Positions 1 through 7,521 of a DNA stretch of 64,000 bases are shown here, in pieces (the first letter of the stretch is position 1; the number at the start of each line of letters is the position of its first letter). The notes under the pieces are model-generated. The model was not told the DNA's origin, searched no databases, and saw only the letters and a program-made list of their open reading frames with translations. The translations under genes and the position numbers were made by a program. The stretch is from Ruminococcus_C sp963590855 (GTDB lineage: Bacteria > Bacillota > Clostridia > Oscillospirales > Ruminococcaceae). The stretch is from positions 1 to 64,000 of the forward strand of contig CAVAQT010000006.1 in NCBI GenBank assembly GCA_963590855.1, read 5' to 3'.

Positions 1-57
1 TCTTTCGCGCCTACGATACTTGGTCTTCTCGACCTGGGAAAATTGGTCAATGCCGAC
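1..57 (+). rRNA. rrf: 5S ribosomal RNA, 3' end (partial)
   Basis: The first ~57 bases match the 3' third of a Firmicute 5S rRNA: a GATACTTGG segment, a CCTGGGAAAAT segment corresponding to the usual CCTGGGAGAGTAGGTC, then a closing TGCCGACAC. The gene begins outside the window. It is followed by tRNA-Asn, a normal rRNA-operon tail. The exact 3' end is uncertain by a few bases. Confidence 0.72.
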
Positions 58-60
58 ACA

Positions 61-86
61 AGAGCATATGAAAATATGCTCTTTCA
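61..86 (+). terminator. Hairpin between 5S rRNA and tRNA-Asn
   Basis: AGAGCATAT (61-69) pairs with ATATGCTCT (74-82) across a GAAA tetraloop and is followed by TTCATATT. It could be an rRNA processing stem or a weak terminator. The T-tract is short, so a processing signal is equally likely. Confidence 0.45.
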
Positions 87-89
87 TAT

Positions 90-165
90 TCCTCTATAGC
101 TCAGTCGGTAGAGCATGCGGCTGTTAACCGCAGGGTCGTTGGTTCGAGTCCAACTGGAGGAGCCA
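90..165 (+). tRNA. tRNA-Asn (GTT)
   Basis: A full cloverleaf can be drawn. The acceptor arm is TCCTCTA (90-96) with TGGAGGA (155-161). The anticodon stem TGCGG/CCGCA encloses loop CTGTTAA, giving anticodon GTT. The T-arm contains GGTTCGAGTCC. A G discriminator (162) and an encoded CCA (163-165) follow. It lies directly after the 5S rRNA end and before a strong terminator. Confidence 0.97.
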
Positions 166-169
166 AAGT

Positions 170-202
170 AAGCGAATCACAAATGTGATTCGCTTTTTTT
201 AT
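170..202 (+). terminator. Rho-independent terminator of the rRNA/tRNA-Asn unit
   Basis: An 11-bp perfect stem AAGCGAATCAC/GTGATTCGCTT with an AAAT loop, then a run of T. Confidence 0.9.
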
Positions 203-227
203 TTTGTGAGATCGCTGCTTCATAAAG

Positions 228-267
228 AGAAAGCGCATCCGGTCATAGATTGCCGGATGCGCTTTCT
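228..267. terminator. Long hairpin between the opposing tRNA genes
   Basis: A 15-bp perfect inverted repeat (AGAAAGCGCATCCGG at 228-242, complement at 253-267). It could act as a second terminator for either direction. No coding signal is visible around it. Confidence 0.5.
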
Positions 268-291
268 TGCTGATAGCCTAGTAAATAATAC

Positions 292-322
292 AAAAAAGCC
301 GCCACATTTGTGACGGCTTTTA
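292..322 (-). terminator. Terminator of tRNA-Trp
   Basis: Reading the minus strand, GCCGTCAC and GTGGCGGC form a stem with an AAAT loop and a T-run follows. It sits immediately downstream of the tRNA-Trp 3' end. Confidence 0.82.
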
Positions 323-325
323 ATT

Positions 326-401
326 TGGCAGGGGCACCAAGAATCGAACTCGGGACACGTGGTTTTGGAGACCACTGCTCTACCAGCTGAGCTATACCCC
401 T
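326..401 (-). tRNA. tRNA-Trp (CCA)
   Basis: On the minus strand an acceptor stem AGGGGTA/TGCCCCT, D-arm TAGCTCAGCTGG, anticodon loop CTCCAAA (anticodon CCA) and T-arm GAGTTCGATTC can be drawn. The CCA end is encoded at 328-326. It converges on the tRNA-Asn unit. Nothing is recognised in 402-600 apart from AT-rich DNA. Confidence 0.97.
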
Positions 402-675
402 AGAATAATTTGTTTTGCACAGGAAACCTGCAACATAAAATATTATAGCACAAAATCTCTTCCTTGTCAACTGCTTTTTGCAATTTTTTTTATTTGACTT
501 TTGCACAAAATAGATACATCTTCGGAAAAGCCCTGTTTTCCGGCAAAAATGGGGCGGAAAAGGGGAAAAGCGCCCTGTCATTCTGACAAAAGCCGACAGC
601 GGAATTTGATATAATAGACCTTGTCGGAACGTATTGTGATGGACATTCCGGCAGGTCTGATAAAAGGAGGCTTTT

Positions 676-942
676 ATGATGCAGAATCTTTGGGAACAGG
701 TGGCGCGCCAATATCATGTTTCTGCGGCAGAAGTGCAGGCGGAAATCGCCGAAGCCATTCGCCAGGGCATGTGCGACCCCGATCCGTCAGTGCAGCAGGC
801 ATGGGCAGAGATCCCCGGCAGCAACGAGATCCCGGAGCCGGAAGAAGTCGTGGCATGGATCGCGGCACAGCTTTTGGGGGCGGGATTGCTGCCGCATGCG
901 GACGCTGTTTCGGAGCGCCCTGAATATGCAGTCAAACGGTAA
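676..942 (+). CDS. Small helical protein of unknown function (88 aa)
   Basis: An 88-residue acidic, predicted all-helical protein. It begins MMQNLWEQVARQYHVSAAEV and has a central segment of the type PEEVVAWIAAQLL. Similar small proteins in Clostridia, with an 'xxLWxxVAxxxGVSxxEV...PxPEEVIxxI' layout, are often annotated as sporulation-factor-like. I recall this pattern but cannot confirm it, so no function is assigned. The gene is well supported by an AAAAGGAGG ribosome site at 662-670 and a TATAAT at 610-615. It stands alone and is closed by a terminator at 980-1006. ATG codons at 676 and 679 are both possible starts. Confidence 0.75.
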   Translation: MMQNLWEQVARQYHVSAAEVQAEIAEAIRQGMCDPDPSVQQAWAEIPGSNEIPEPEEVVAWIAAQLLGAGLLPHADAVSERPEYAVKR

Positions 943-979
943 ACATAACCCCCGCGCAGCATCGGAAAAATCCACGCAG

Positions 980-1006
980 AGGACGGCAAAAACGCCGTCC
1001 TTTTTG
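980..1006 (+). terminator. Terminator after the 88-aa gene
   Basis: AGGACGGC pairs with GCCGTCCT around AAAAAC, followed by TTTTT. Confidence 0.85.
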
Positions 1007-1052
1007 TGTTTCTTGATTCATAAAAAATCCAAACAAACCGCCGTAAAATCCC

Positions 1053-1081
1053 TTGCATCTTTTGGAAATGTGTGCTATACT
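1053..1081 (+). promoter_or_regulatory. Sigma-A promoter of the CobW-like gene pair
   Basis: TTGCAT (1053-1058), 17-bp spacer, TATACT (1076-1081) with an extended TGC just before the -10. No clear Zur-type palindrome was seen between it and the gene, so metal regulation is not shown here. Confidence 0.8.
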
Positions 1082-1150
1082 AAATAGTATGCGGTGTATG
1101 CGCGGCTTATTCCGGGACACCGACATTGAAGAGAAAGAAGTGCAAATACA

Positions 1151-2308
1151 ATGACAAAAATTACGATATTCTCCGGCTTTTTGGGTGCCGGTAAAACTAC
1201 GCTGATCCAGAAGCTGATCCGTGAGGGCTATGTCGGCGAAAAGCTGGTGCTGATCGAAAACGAATTTGGTGAGATCGGCATTGACGGTGGCTTTTTGCAG
1301 GATGCCGGCGTGGAGATCACCGAGATGAACTCCGGCTGCATCTGCTGTAGTCTGGTAGGCGATTTCGGCAAGGCACTGGAAAAGGTTCTGGAACAGTACC
1401 ACCCGGATCGCATCCTGATCGAACCGTCCGGCGTGGGCAAGCTGAGCGACGTTATCCGTGCTGTGCAGAACATTCACGCACATGACGTGGAACTGGACGG
1501 CTTTACCACTGTAGTCGATGCCAAGAAGTGCAAAATGTATCAGAAAAACTTCGGCGAATTTTTCAATAACCAGATCACTTACGCAAGCTGCCTGATTCTG
1601 AGCCATACTGCCGGCCTGTCTCAGGAGAAGCTGGACGACTGTGTGAGCCGTCTGCGTACCTGCAACGAAAAAGCGCCCATCGTTACTACGGACTGGGATC
1701 AGCTCACCGGCAAGCAACTGGTAGAGGCAATGACCCAGAAGAACACCCTGGACGACGAACTCCAGGAACTGCTGGCTGAGGCGGCAGAGCATGACCATCA
1801 CCACCATCATGACCACGAGCATGAGCATGAGCACGAACATCATCACGATCACGATCATGAGGAGCATGACGAGAACTGCACCTGCGGCTGCCGCGACCAC
1901 GACCATGACCACGACCATGAGCACGAGCATCATCATCACGATCATGACCATGAGGAGCACGATGAGAACTGCACCTGCGGCTGTCACGATCATGACCACG
2001 ACCACGAACATCATCACCACCACCATGCTGATGAAGTATTCACCAGTTGGGGCGTAGAGTCTGCGCAGAAATATACCCAGGACGAGATCACCAATGCGCT
2101 GAAGGCATTGGAAGATGCCGACAAGTACGGCATGATCCTCCGTGCAAAGGGCATTGTTCCGGCAGAGGACGGCACCTGGATTCATTTCGACTATGTACCG
2201 GGCACACCGGATGTCCGCACCGGCGGCGCCGGCACCACCGGACGGCTCTGTGTCATCGGTTCGGGCATTCATGAGGATGCCCTGGCAGCACTGTTCCACG
2301 CAGAATAA
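1151..2308 (+). CDS. CobW/COG0523-family GTPase with a His-rich metal-binding tract
   Basis: A member of the CobW/P47K (COG0523) G3E GTPases, which act as metal chaperones, often for zinc. The P-loop GFLGAGKTT is at residues 9-17 and the family CxCC motif (CICC) at 63-66. The usual NKxD guanine-specificity motif is replaced by an SHTA stretch, so nucleotide preference is uncertain. Residues ~213-295 form an extreme His/Asp/Glu tract with two copies of an HDENCTCGC block, which should bind several divalent ions. A CobW C-terminal domain follows (~295-385). At 385 aa it is about the family length plus the tract. It is 15 bp upstream of a second CobW-like gene and probably co-transcribed. The metal is inferred, not shown. 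Confidence 0.9.
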   Translation: MTKITIFSGFLGAGKTTLIQKLIREGYVGEKLVLIENEFGEIGIDGGFLQDAGVEITEMNSGCICCSLVGDFGKALEKVLEQYHPDRILIEPSGVGKLSDVIRAVQNIHAHDVELDGFTTVVDAKKCKMYQKNFGEFFNNQITYASCLILSHTAGLSQEKLDDCVSRLRTCNEKAPIVTTDWDQLTGKQLVEAMTQKNTLDDELQELLAEAAEHDHHHHHDHEHEHEHEHHHDHDHEEHDENCTCGCRDHDHDHDHEHEHHHHDHDHEEHDENCTCGCHDHDHDHEHHHHHHADEVFTSWGVESAQKYTQDEITNALKALEDADKYGMILRAKGIVPAEDGTWIHFDYVPGTPDVRTGGAGTTGRLCVIGSGIHEDALAALFHAE

Positions 2309-2323
2309 AAGGAGGACAACAAC

Positions 2324-3292
2324 ATGGCAGGAGGACAACAGCCTCAGGAAAACGACGTTCCGGTATACCTGTTTACCGGCTTCCTGGAAGCAGGCAAGAC
2401 TAAGTTTATCCAGGAGACATTAGAGGACAAGCGGTTCAATTCCGGCGAAAAGACCATGCTGCTGCTCTGCGAAGAGGGCGAGGAGGAGTACGACATCTCC
2501 GCAATGCCCTGTCAGGACGTCTACATCCGCACCATCGAAGAGCCGGAAGAACTGAACCCGGCGCATCTGGAAGAACTGCTGAAAGAATGCGGCGCGACCC
2601 GAGTGGTGCTGGAATATAACGGCATGTGGCAGCTCCAGCAGCTGTTTCAGAATCTCCCGGACGATTGGGCAGTATATCAGGAAATGTTCTTTGCGGATGC
2701 GACTACATTCCTACAGTACAACGCCAATATGCGCAGCCTGGTGGTCGATAAGCTGAACACCTGCGAACTGGTGGTATTCAACCGGTTTGGCAAGGATATG
2801 GACAAGATGGAGTTTCATAAGATTGTCCGCGGTGTCAGCCGCCGGACGGATATTGCCTATGAATACACCGACAATCATGTGGAATACGATGAGATCGAAG
2901 ATCCGCTGCCGTTCGATGTGAACGCACCGGTGATCCACCTGGCAGATACCGACTTTGCCCTGTGGTATCGGGACATTATGGAAGATCCGAAGAAGTACGA
3001 CGGCAAGACCGTTTCTTTCCGCGGCATTGTGGCAGTAGACCCGAAGTTCCCGCCCAATACCTTTGCAGTGGGCAGACATGTAATGACCTGCTGCGTAGAG
3101 GATATCACCTATAGCTGCGTTGTGGCGGAGTGGGAAAAGGCGAATATGCTCCAGACACGGCAGTGGGTGCAGGTGACCGGAAAGATCCATGTGCAGAAGC
3201 ATAAGCTGTACCGCGGAAAAGGCCCGGTATTGCAGGTGCAGGAGGTCGTTATGACTAGCGCACCGGAACAGGAAGTTGCGACGTTTTATTAA
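2324..3292 (+). CDS. CobW-like domain fused to a YcgQ/DUF1980-type C-terminal domain
   Basis: The N-terminal half resembles a COG0523 GTPase but its P-loop reads GFLEAGKTKF (19-28), with Glu in place of Gly and no CxCC motif, so catalysis may be reduced. The C-terminal ~100 residues carry a beta-rich block with GRHVMTCC at about 249-256. That is the signature of YcgQ/TIGR03943 proteins, which normally pair with a YcgR permease and are linked to metal homeostasis. No permease gene is next to it. An AGGAGG ribosome site lies 8-10 bp before the ATG. It is the last gene of the pair. The domain assignment is by eye, so a profile search should settle it. Confidence 0.82.
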   Translation: MAGGQQPQENDVPVYLFTGFLEAGKTKFIQETLEDKRFNSGEKTMLLLCEEGEEEYDISAMPCQDVYIRTIEEPEELNPAHLEELLKECGATRVVLEYNGMWQLQQLFQNLPDDWAVYQEMFFADATTFLQYNANMRSLVVDKLNTCELVVFNRFGKDMDKMEFHKIVRGVSRRTDIAYEYTDNHVEYDEIEDPLPFDVNAPVIHLADTDFALWYRDIMEDPKKYDGKTVSFRGIVAVDPKFPPNTFAVGRHVMTCCVEDITYSCVVAEWEKANMLQTRQWVQVTGKIHVQKHKLYRGKGPVLQVQEVVMTSAPEQEVATFY

Positions 3293-3332
3293 GACGGATT
3301 GCTGCTTTTATATACCGTGAAAATTATGCCGG

Positions 3333-3562
3333 AAAGTAAAGCTTTTCGATCCAGCAGTTTTTCAAAAATGCTGGCGAGGTCCAGGGCGAGAAGCCCTGGT
3401 CGCTGTCCGCAGACAGCGAAATCTCTGCGCCATGCTTTTGGCGCACGGAGAAAAGGGTGAGAAAATCGACAGATTTTCGAGGGAAAGCGAACACGACCGC
3501 TTTCCCTGGCTGTCCTTTTTCAAAATCAATATTTTGGAAATGTCCCAGTGGGACATTTCCAA
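3333..3562 (+). repeat. Interspersed ~230-bp repeat, copy A
   Basis: This stretch is almost identical to the reverse complement of 6029-6260 and partly to 36699-36838. It consists of consecutive inverted repeats: CCAGCAG..TGCTGG, CCAGGGCGAGAAGCCCTGG, CGCTGTCCGCAGACAGCG, a GCGCCATGCTTTTGGCGC hairpin, AAAATCGACAGATTTT, and a closing hairpin built on AAATGTCCCAGTGGGACATTT at 3536-3560. No transposase lies inside, so it is a non-autonomous, structured element. The gap 3293-3629 holds only this repeat and the pdaA ribosome site. Confidence 0.88.
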
Positions 3563-3629
3563 CGTATTATCCCCCCCATTCCGCACAAACTCCCTACAGC
3601 TGCAAATGCAGCAAGGGAGGCGAATGCAG

Positions 3630-4376
3630 ATGAGAAACCATTGGACAACCGGACTGCTGTCCGGTCTGCTGACGGTGGCGGTGCTCCCGGTACCTCCGGT
3701 CAGCGCCGTCAGCGGTGAAGTCATCGGCTATGGTCAGGGAACTGCTGTGGACAGCGAAAACCGTCCCCAGGATGCCGTGGCATTTGACGCGCAGTACGCG
3801 AAGTACGACGCCTATGCCACCACACCCGACCGCAGCCGCATCCTTCTGACCTTTGACCAGGGCTATGAAAACGGCTATACCGCACAGATTCTGGACACCC
3901 TGAAAGAAAAGCAGGTGAGCGCCATCTTTTTCCTTACCGGCGACTACGCCAAAAAGGAAACTGATCTCGTGAACCGCATGATCGCGGAGGGTCACGTCCT
4001 GGGCAACCACGGCATGACACATGCCAGTCTGCCCACGCTCACCGAGGCGGAAGCCAAGGCGGAGATCCTGGATCTGCACCAGTATGTGCTGGACAATTAC
4101 GGCTATGAGATGCAGTATTTCCGCTGCCCCTGCGGAGAATATTCCGAAGCGGCACTGGAGACCGCACAGAGCTGTGGCTATCGGACTCTGTTCTGGAGCG
4201 ATGCCTATGTGGACTGGAAAACCGATGCACAGCCCGACCCGGCACAGTCTCTGGAACGGCTGAAGGAACACGCCCACGGCGGCGAGATCCTGCTGCTGCA
4301 CGCGGTATCCTCGACCAATGCGGCGATTCTGGGCGACCTGATCGACGCGCTCCGGGCAGAGGGCTATACCCTCTGA
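3630..4376 (+). CDS. pdaA: PdaA-like polysaccharide (peptidoglycan) deacetylase
   Basis: A NodB-fold deacetylase closest by motif to B. subtilis PdaA, which makes muramic delta-lactam in spore cortex. A signal-peptide-like N-terminus (residues 7-27) precedes the catalytic domain. LLTFDQGYENGYT (~72-84) matches the PdaA version of motif 1, where Gln/Asn replaces the second Asp. NHGMTH (126-131) supplies the metal-binding His pair. FRCPCGEYS replaces the usual FRPPRGE, an odd Cys substitution worth checking. LLLHAVS ends the domain. The reading frame is open back into repeat A, but AGGGAGG at 3614-3620 favours ATG 3630 (or 3624). A terminator follows at 4399. Confidence 0.85.
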   Translation: MRNHWTTGLLSGLLTVAVLPVPPVSAVSGEVIGYGQGTAVDSENRPQDAVAFDAQYAKYDAYATTPDRSRILLTFDQGYENGYTAQILDTLKEKQVSAIFFLTGDYAKKETDLVNRMIAEGHVLGNHGMTHASLPTLTEAEAKAEILDLHQYVLDNYGYEMQYFRCPCGEYSEAALETAQSCGYRTLFWSDAYVDWKTDAQPDPAQSLERLKEHAHGGEILLLHAVSSTNAAILGDLIDALRAEGYTL

Positions 4377-4398
4377 CATTCCGCAGAAATCACACACA

Positions 4399-4427
4399 GA
4401 CAACCCGGCTTTGGTCGGGTTGTTTTT
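4399..4427 (+). terminator. Terminator of the deacetylase gene
   Basis: CAACCCG/CGGGTTG stem around GCTTTGGT followed by TTTTT. Confidence 0.9.
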
Positions 4428-4521
4428 GCACAAATGCGCAAGCTGTACATATCCTACAACAATACTATGCTTTCACAGGACTTATCGTGTGCAAAATGTC
4501 AAATTTCAAAAACACATAGAA

Positions 4522-4555
4522 AACCTATTGACACGATAGGTGAAATGTGATATAA
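4522..4555 (+). promoter_or_regulatory. metY promoter with an overlapping palindrome
   Basis: TTGACA (4527-4532), 17-bp spacer, TATAAT (4550-4555): a consensus promoter. An inverted repeat ACCTAT-N7-ATAGGT (4522-4540) covers the -35 box, an ideal place for a repressor. ACCTAT-type sites recall Rrf2-family (CymR/IscR) operators, and the neighbours metY, iscS and iscU fit cysteine control, but the regulator is inferred. Confidence 0.8.
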
Positions 4556-4626
4556 TACAACCATAGCAAATGAACCCCAACCGAAAGCCCCGCAGGGCGC
4601 GGACGAAATAGAAAGGAAAGATCATC

Positions 4627-5916
4627 ATGGCAAATCAGGAATATCATTTTGAAACCAAGCAGGTACATGTGGGACAGGAACAGCCGGATCCGACCACAGA
4701 CGCAAGAGCAGTGCCGATCTATGCGACCACTTCTTATGTGTTCAAAGATTCTGCACAGGCAGCCGGCCGCTTCGGCCTGACCGAACCGGGCAACATCTAC
4801 ACCCGTCTGATGAACCCGACCAACGATGTGTTTGAAAAGCGTATCGCAGCACTGGAAAACGGCGCAGCAGCACTGGCGACTGCAACCGGTTCCGCAGCCA
4901 TCGACTACTCCATCCGCAACATCGCAGGCAGCGGCGACCACATCGTTTCTTCCCAGACTGTATACGGCGGCACATACAACCTGTTTGCAAACACCTATGC
5001 AGAGATCGGCATTGAGACCACTTTCGTAGATGCACACGACCCGGCAAACATTGAAGCAGCCATCCGTCCGAACACCAAGGCAGTTTATGTAGAGTCTCTG
5101 GGCAACCCGAACTCCGACGTTGTCGATATGGAAGCGATCGCAGAGATCGCCCACAAGCACGGCCTGCCGCTGATCGTGGACAACACCTTTGCAACACCGT
5201 TCCTGTTCCGTCCGCTGGAACACGGCGCAGACGTTGTGGTACACTCCGCAACCAAGTTTATCGGCGGCCATGGTACTGTTATGGGCGGTGTCGTTGTAGA
5301 CGGCGGCAAGTTCGACTGGGCTGCAAGCGACAAGTTCCCGGGACTGTCCAAGCCGAATCCGTCCTACCACGGCGTTGTATTCACCGAAGCTTGCGGCAAT
5401 ATCGCTTATATCATGAAGCTCCGCACCACACTGATGCGTGATACCGGTGCGACACTGTCCCCGTTCCATTCGTTCCTGCTGCTCCAGGGTCTGGAAACAC
5501 TGTCCCTGCGCGTAGAGCGCCATGTAGAGAACGCCCTGAAGGTGGTAGACTACCTGAAGAATCATCCCATGGTCAAGAAGGTAAACCACCCGTCTCAGGC
5601 AACCGGCAAGGATCTGGAACTGTATAACAAGTATTATCCCAACGGCGGCGCATCCATCTTCACCTTTGAGCTGAACGGCACCAAGGAGCAGGCACAGAAG
5701 TTCACAGAGTCTCTGAACATCTTCTCCCTGCTGGCAAATGTAGCAGACGTAAAGTCTCTGGTCATTCACCCGGCATCCACCACACACTCTCAGATGACAG
5801 AGGAAGAGCTGCTGGCAGCCGGCATCACACCGACCACCGTTCGCCTGTCCATCGGTATCGAGCATATCGATGATATCCTGGCAGACCTGGAGCAGGGCTT
5901 CAAGGCTGTCAAGTAA
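4627..5916 (+). CDS. metY: O-acetylhomoserine sulfhydrylase (PLP enzyme)
   Basis: A Cys/Met-metabolism PLP enzyme of the MetY type. It makes homocysteine from O-acetylhomoserine and sulfide (some members also handle O-acetylserine). The N-terminus ETKQVHVGQ and the insertion-rich middle (FPGLSKPNPSYHG) separate the 429-aa MetY class from shorter MetB/MetC proteins. The Schiff-base Lys lies in VVHSATKFIGGHG (~residue 210). YTRLMNPT and SIGIEHIDDI are further family blocks. It is single-gene, with its own promoter/operator and a terminator at 5959, in a sulfur neighbourhood with iscS-iscU downstream. Confidence 0.95.
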   Translation: MANQEYHFETKQVHVGQEQPDPTTDARAVPIYATTSYVFKDSAQAAGRFGLTEPGNIYTRLMNPTNDVFEKRIAALENGAAALATATGSAAIDYSIRNIAGSGDHIVSSQTVYGGTYNLFANTYAEIGIETTFVDAHDPANIEAAIRPNTKAVYVESLGNPNSDVVDMEAIAEIAHKHGLPLIVDNTFATPFLFRPLEHGADVVVHSATKFIGGHGTVMGGVVVDGGKFDWAASDKFPGLSKPNPSYHGVVFTEACGNIAYIMKLRTTLMRDTGATLSPFHSFLLLQGLETLSLRVERHVENALKVVDYLKNHPMVKKVNHPSQATGKDLELYNKYYPNGGASIFTFELNGTKEQAQKFTESLNIFSLLANVADVKSLVIHPASTTHSQMTEEELLAAGITPTTVRLSIGIEHIDDILADLEQGFKAVK

Positions 5917-5958
5917 GCGCGATCCAAAGCATAAAGTAAGAGAAATAGAGAGAAAAGA

Positions 5959-5999
5959 AGCGGGGAGCGCTGGGAGATCGCGGCAGTCCCCGCTTTTTT
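5959..5999 (+). terminator. Terminator of metY
   Basis: AGCGGGGA (5959-5966) pairs with TCCCCGCT (5987-5994), followed by a T-run. Confidence 0.85.
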
Positions 6000-6028
6000 G
6001 TTCCCGGGATACGGTCGTGTGTGTTTCG

Positions 6029-6260
6029 TTGAAAATGTCCCACTGGGACATTTTCAAGGCACTGCTTTTCTGAAAAGGGCAGCCAGGGAAAGCGGTCGTG
6101 TTCGCTTTCCCTCGAAAATCTGTCGATTTTCTCACCCTTTTCTCCGTGCGCCAAAAGCATGGCGCAGAGATTTCGCTGTCTGCGGACAGCGACCAGGGCT
6201 TCTCGCCCTGGACCTCGCCAGCATTTTTGAAAAACTGCTGGAGCGAAAAACTTTATTTTC
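6029..6260 (-). repeat. Interspersed ~230-bp repeat, copy B (inverted relative to A)
   Basis: The reverse complement of copy A over its whole length, with scattered mismatches concentrated in the 6056-6080 segment. It begins with the AAATGTCCCACTGGGACATTT hairpin at 6032-6054. Together A and B flank the deacetylase and metY genes in opposite orientations. The gap 5917-6333 contains only the metY terminator and this copy. Confidence 0.88.
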
Positions 6261-6333
6261 TTGGAACAACGAAAAATGTTGAAAATCTTATTGCACGCAA
6301 ATCAACGAGAAAAACAGAAACGGAGGAATCCTC

Positions 6334-7521
6334 TTGCAAATCTACGCTGACAATGCAGCCACCACAAAACCCTGCAAAGCGGCGATCCGCGCCATGGTGA
6401 ACTGCCTGGAACAAAACTACGGCAATCCGTCCAGTATCCACCATGTGGGACAGGCTGCCGCAGAAGCGCTGTTACAGGCGCGGCAGGACATCGCGGACTG
6501 TCTGGGCTGTACCGCCCGTGAGATCTACTTCACCTCCGGCGGCAGCGAAGCCGATAACCAGGCGCTGCGCTCTGCCGCCTATGCCGGTGCAAAGGCAGGC
6601 AAAAAGCATATCATTTCCACCGCCATCGAGCATCACGCCATTCTCCATACCCTGAAACAGCTGGAAGAAGAGGGCTTCTCCGTGACGCTTCTGGAGGTCT
6701 CCGATACCGGCATGGTCACCCCGGAGCAGGTCGCCGCAGCCATTCGCCCGGACACCTGTCTGGTGAGCATCATGTTCGCCAACAACGAGATCGGCACCAT
6801 TGAACCCATTGCAGAGATCGGCGCAGTCTGCCGGGAAAAGGGTGTGCTGTTTCATACCGATGCGGTGCAGGCAGTGGGGCATATCCCGGTGCGCCTGTCG
6901 GAACTGCCGGTGGATATGCTCTCCCTGTCCGGGCATAAGTTCCACGGGCCAAAGGGCGTGGGCGTGCTGTTTGCCCGGCGAGGCACTGCCCTGCGCAGTC
7001 TCATCTGCGGCGGCGCACAGGAACGGGGCAGGCGCGCCGGAACGGAAAACCTCCCCGGGATTTTGGGGATGGCGGCGGCGCTGAAAGAAGCCTGCGCCCA
7101 TCTTGCCGAAAATGCCGCCTATGTGTCCGGACTTCGGGATAAGCTCATTGCCGGATTGGAACAGATTCCCCACAGCATTCTCAGCGGCGACCGGGAACAG
7201 CGTCTGCCGGGCAATGTGAACTTCTGCTTTGAGGGCGTCGAGGGTGAAGCGCTGCTGCTGCTGTTGGATGCCAAAGGCATTTGCGCCTCTTCCGGCTCTG
7301 CCTGTACCTCCGGCTCTCTTGACCCCAGTCATGTGCTGCTGGCGGTGGGTGTGCCCTATGAAGCGGCGCACGGCTCGCTGCGGCTGTCGCTGTCGGCGGA
7401 GAACACCCCGGAGGAGATCGACTATCTCATTGCACAGGTGACTGCTGTGACAGCGCGCCTGCGGAGCATGTCTCCGGTGTGGCGCGATCTGGAAGAAGGG
7501 AGAAAGCCCCATGTTATATAG
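6334..7521 (+). CDS. nifS: Cysteine desulfurase (NifS/IscS family)
   Basis: A PLP enzyme that takes sulfur from cysteine and hands it to the adjacent IscU-type scaffold. YADNAATTKP at the N-terminus, HHAIL around the PLP-stacking His, the Schiff-base Lys in SGHKFHGPKG, and the active-site Cys in CASSGSACTSGSLDPSH are all present. The length (395 aa) is normal. The start is TTG at 6334, placed 8 bp after a GGAGG (6322-6326); no in-frame ATG gives the conserved N-terminus. The last 11 bp overlap the scaffold gene, implying coupled translation. No rrf2/iscR gene is adjacent. Confidence 0.95.
   Translation: MQIYADNAATTKPCKAAIRAMVNCLEQNYGNPSSIHHVGQAAAEALLQARQDIADCLGCTAREIYFTSGGSEADNQALRSAAYAGAKAGKKHIISTAIEHHAILHTLKQLEEEGFSVTLLEVSDTGMVTPEQVAAAIRPDTCLVSIMFANNEIGTIEPIAEIGAVCREKGVLFHTDAVQAVGHIPVRLSELPVDMLSLSGHKFHGPKGVGVLFARRGTALRSLICGGAQERGRRAGTENLPGILGMAAALKEACAHLAENAAYVSGLRDKLIAGLEQIPHSILSGDREQRLPGNVNFCFEGVEGEALLLLLDAKGICASSGSACTSGSLDPSHVLLAVGVPYEAAHGSLRLSLSAENTPEEIDYLIAQVTAVTARLRSMSPVWRDLEEGRKPHVI

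Noticed and set aside
1791..2057. A Thr/Met/Ile-repeat frame within the His-rich tract
   Set aside because: A frame-shifted reading of the CAC/CAT/GAC repeats; the in-frame CobW protein explains the DNA.
932..2338. A 468-codon minus-strand frame opposite the His-rich CobW gene
   Set aside because: The Val/Met/Leu-rich 'membrane' run is just the reverse complement of His/Asp/Glu codons.
3432..3629. An N-terminal extension of the deacetylase into the repeat
   Set aside because: The extension has no ribosome site and is made of repeat copy A; a signal peptide begins at 3630.
4556..4626. A possible SAM or other riboswitch in the metY leader
   Set aside because: The leader is only ~65 nt with a small GCCC-CGCA-GGGC hairpin; none of the conserved SAM-box elements are present.
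4525..6135. A 536-codon minus-strand frame opposite metY
   Set aside because: Antisense to a clear PLP enzyme; it is a codon-bias shadow.
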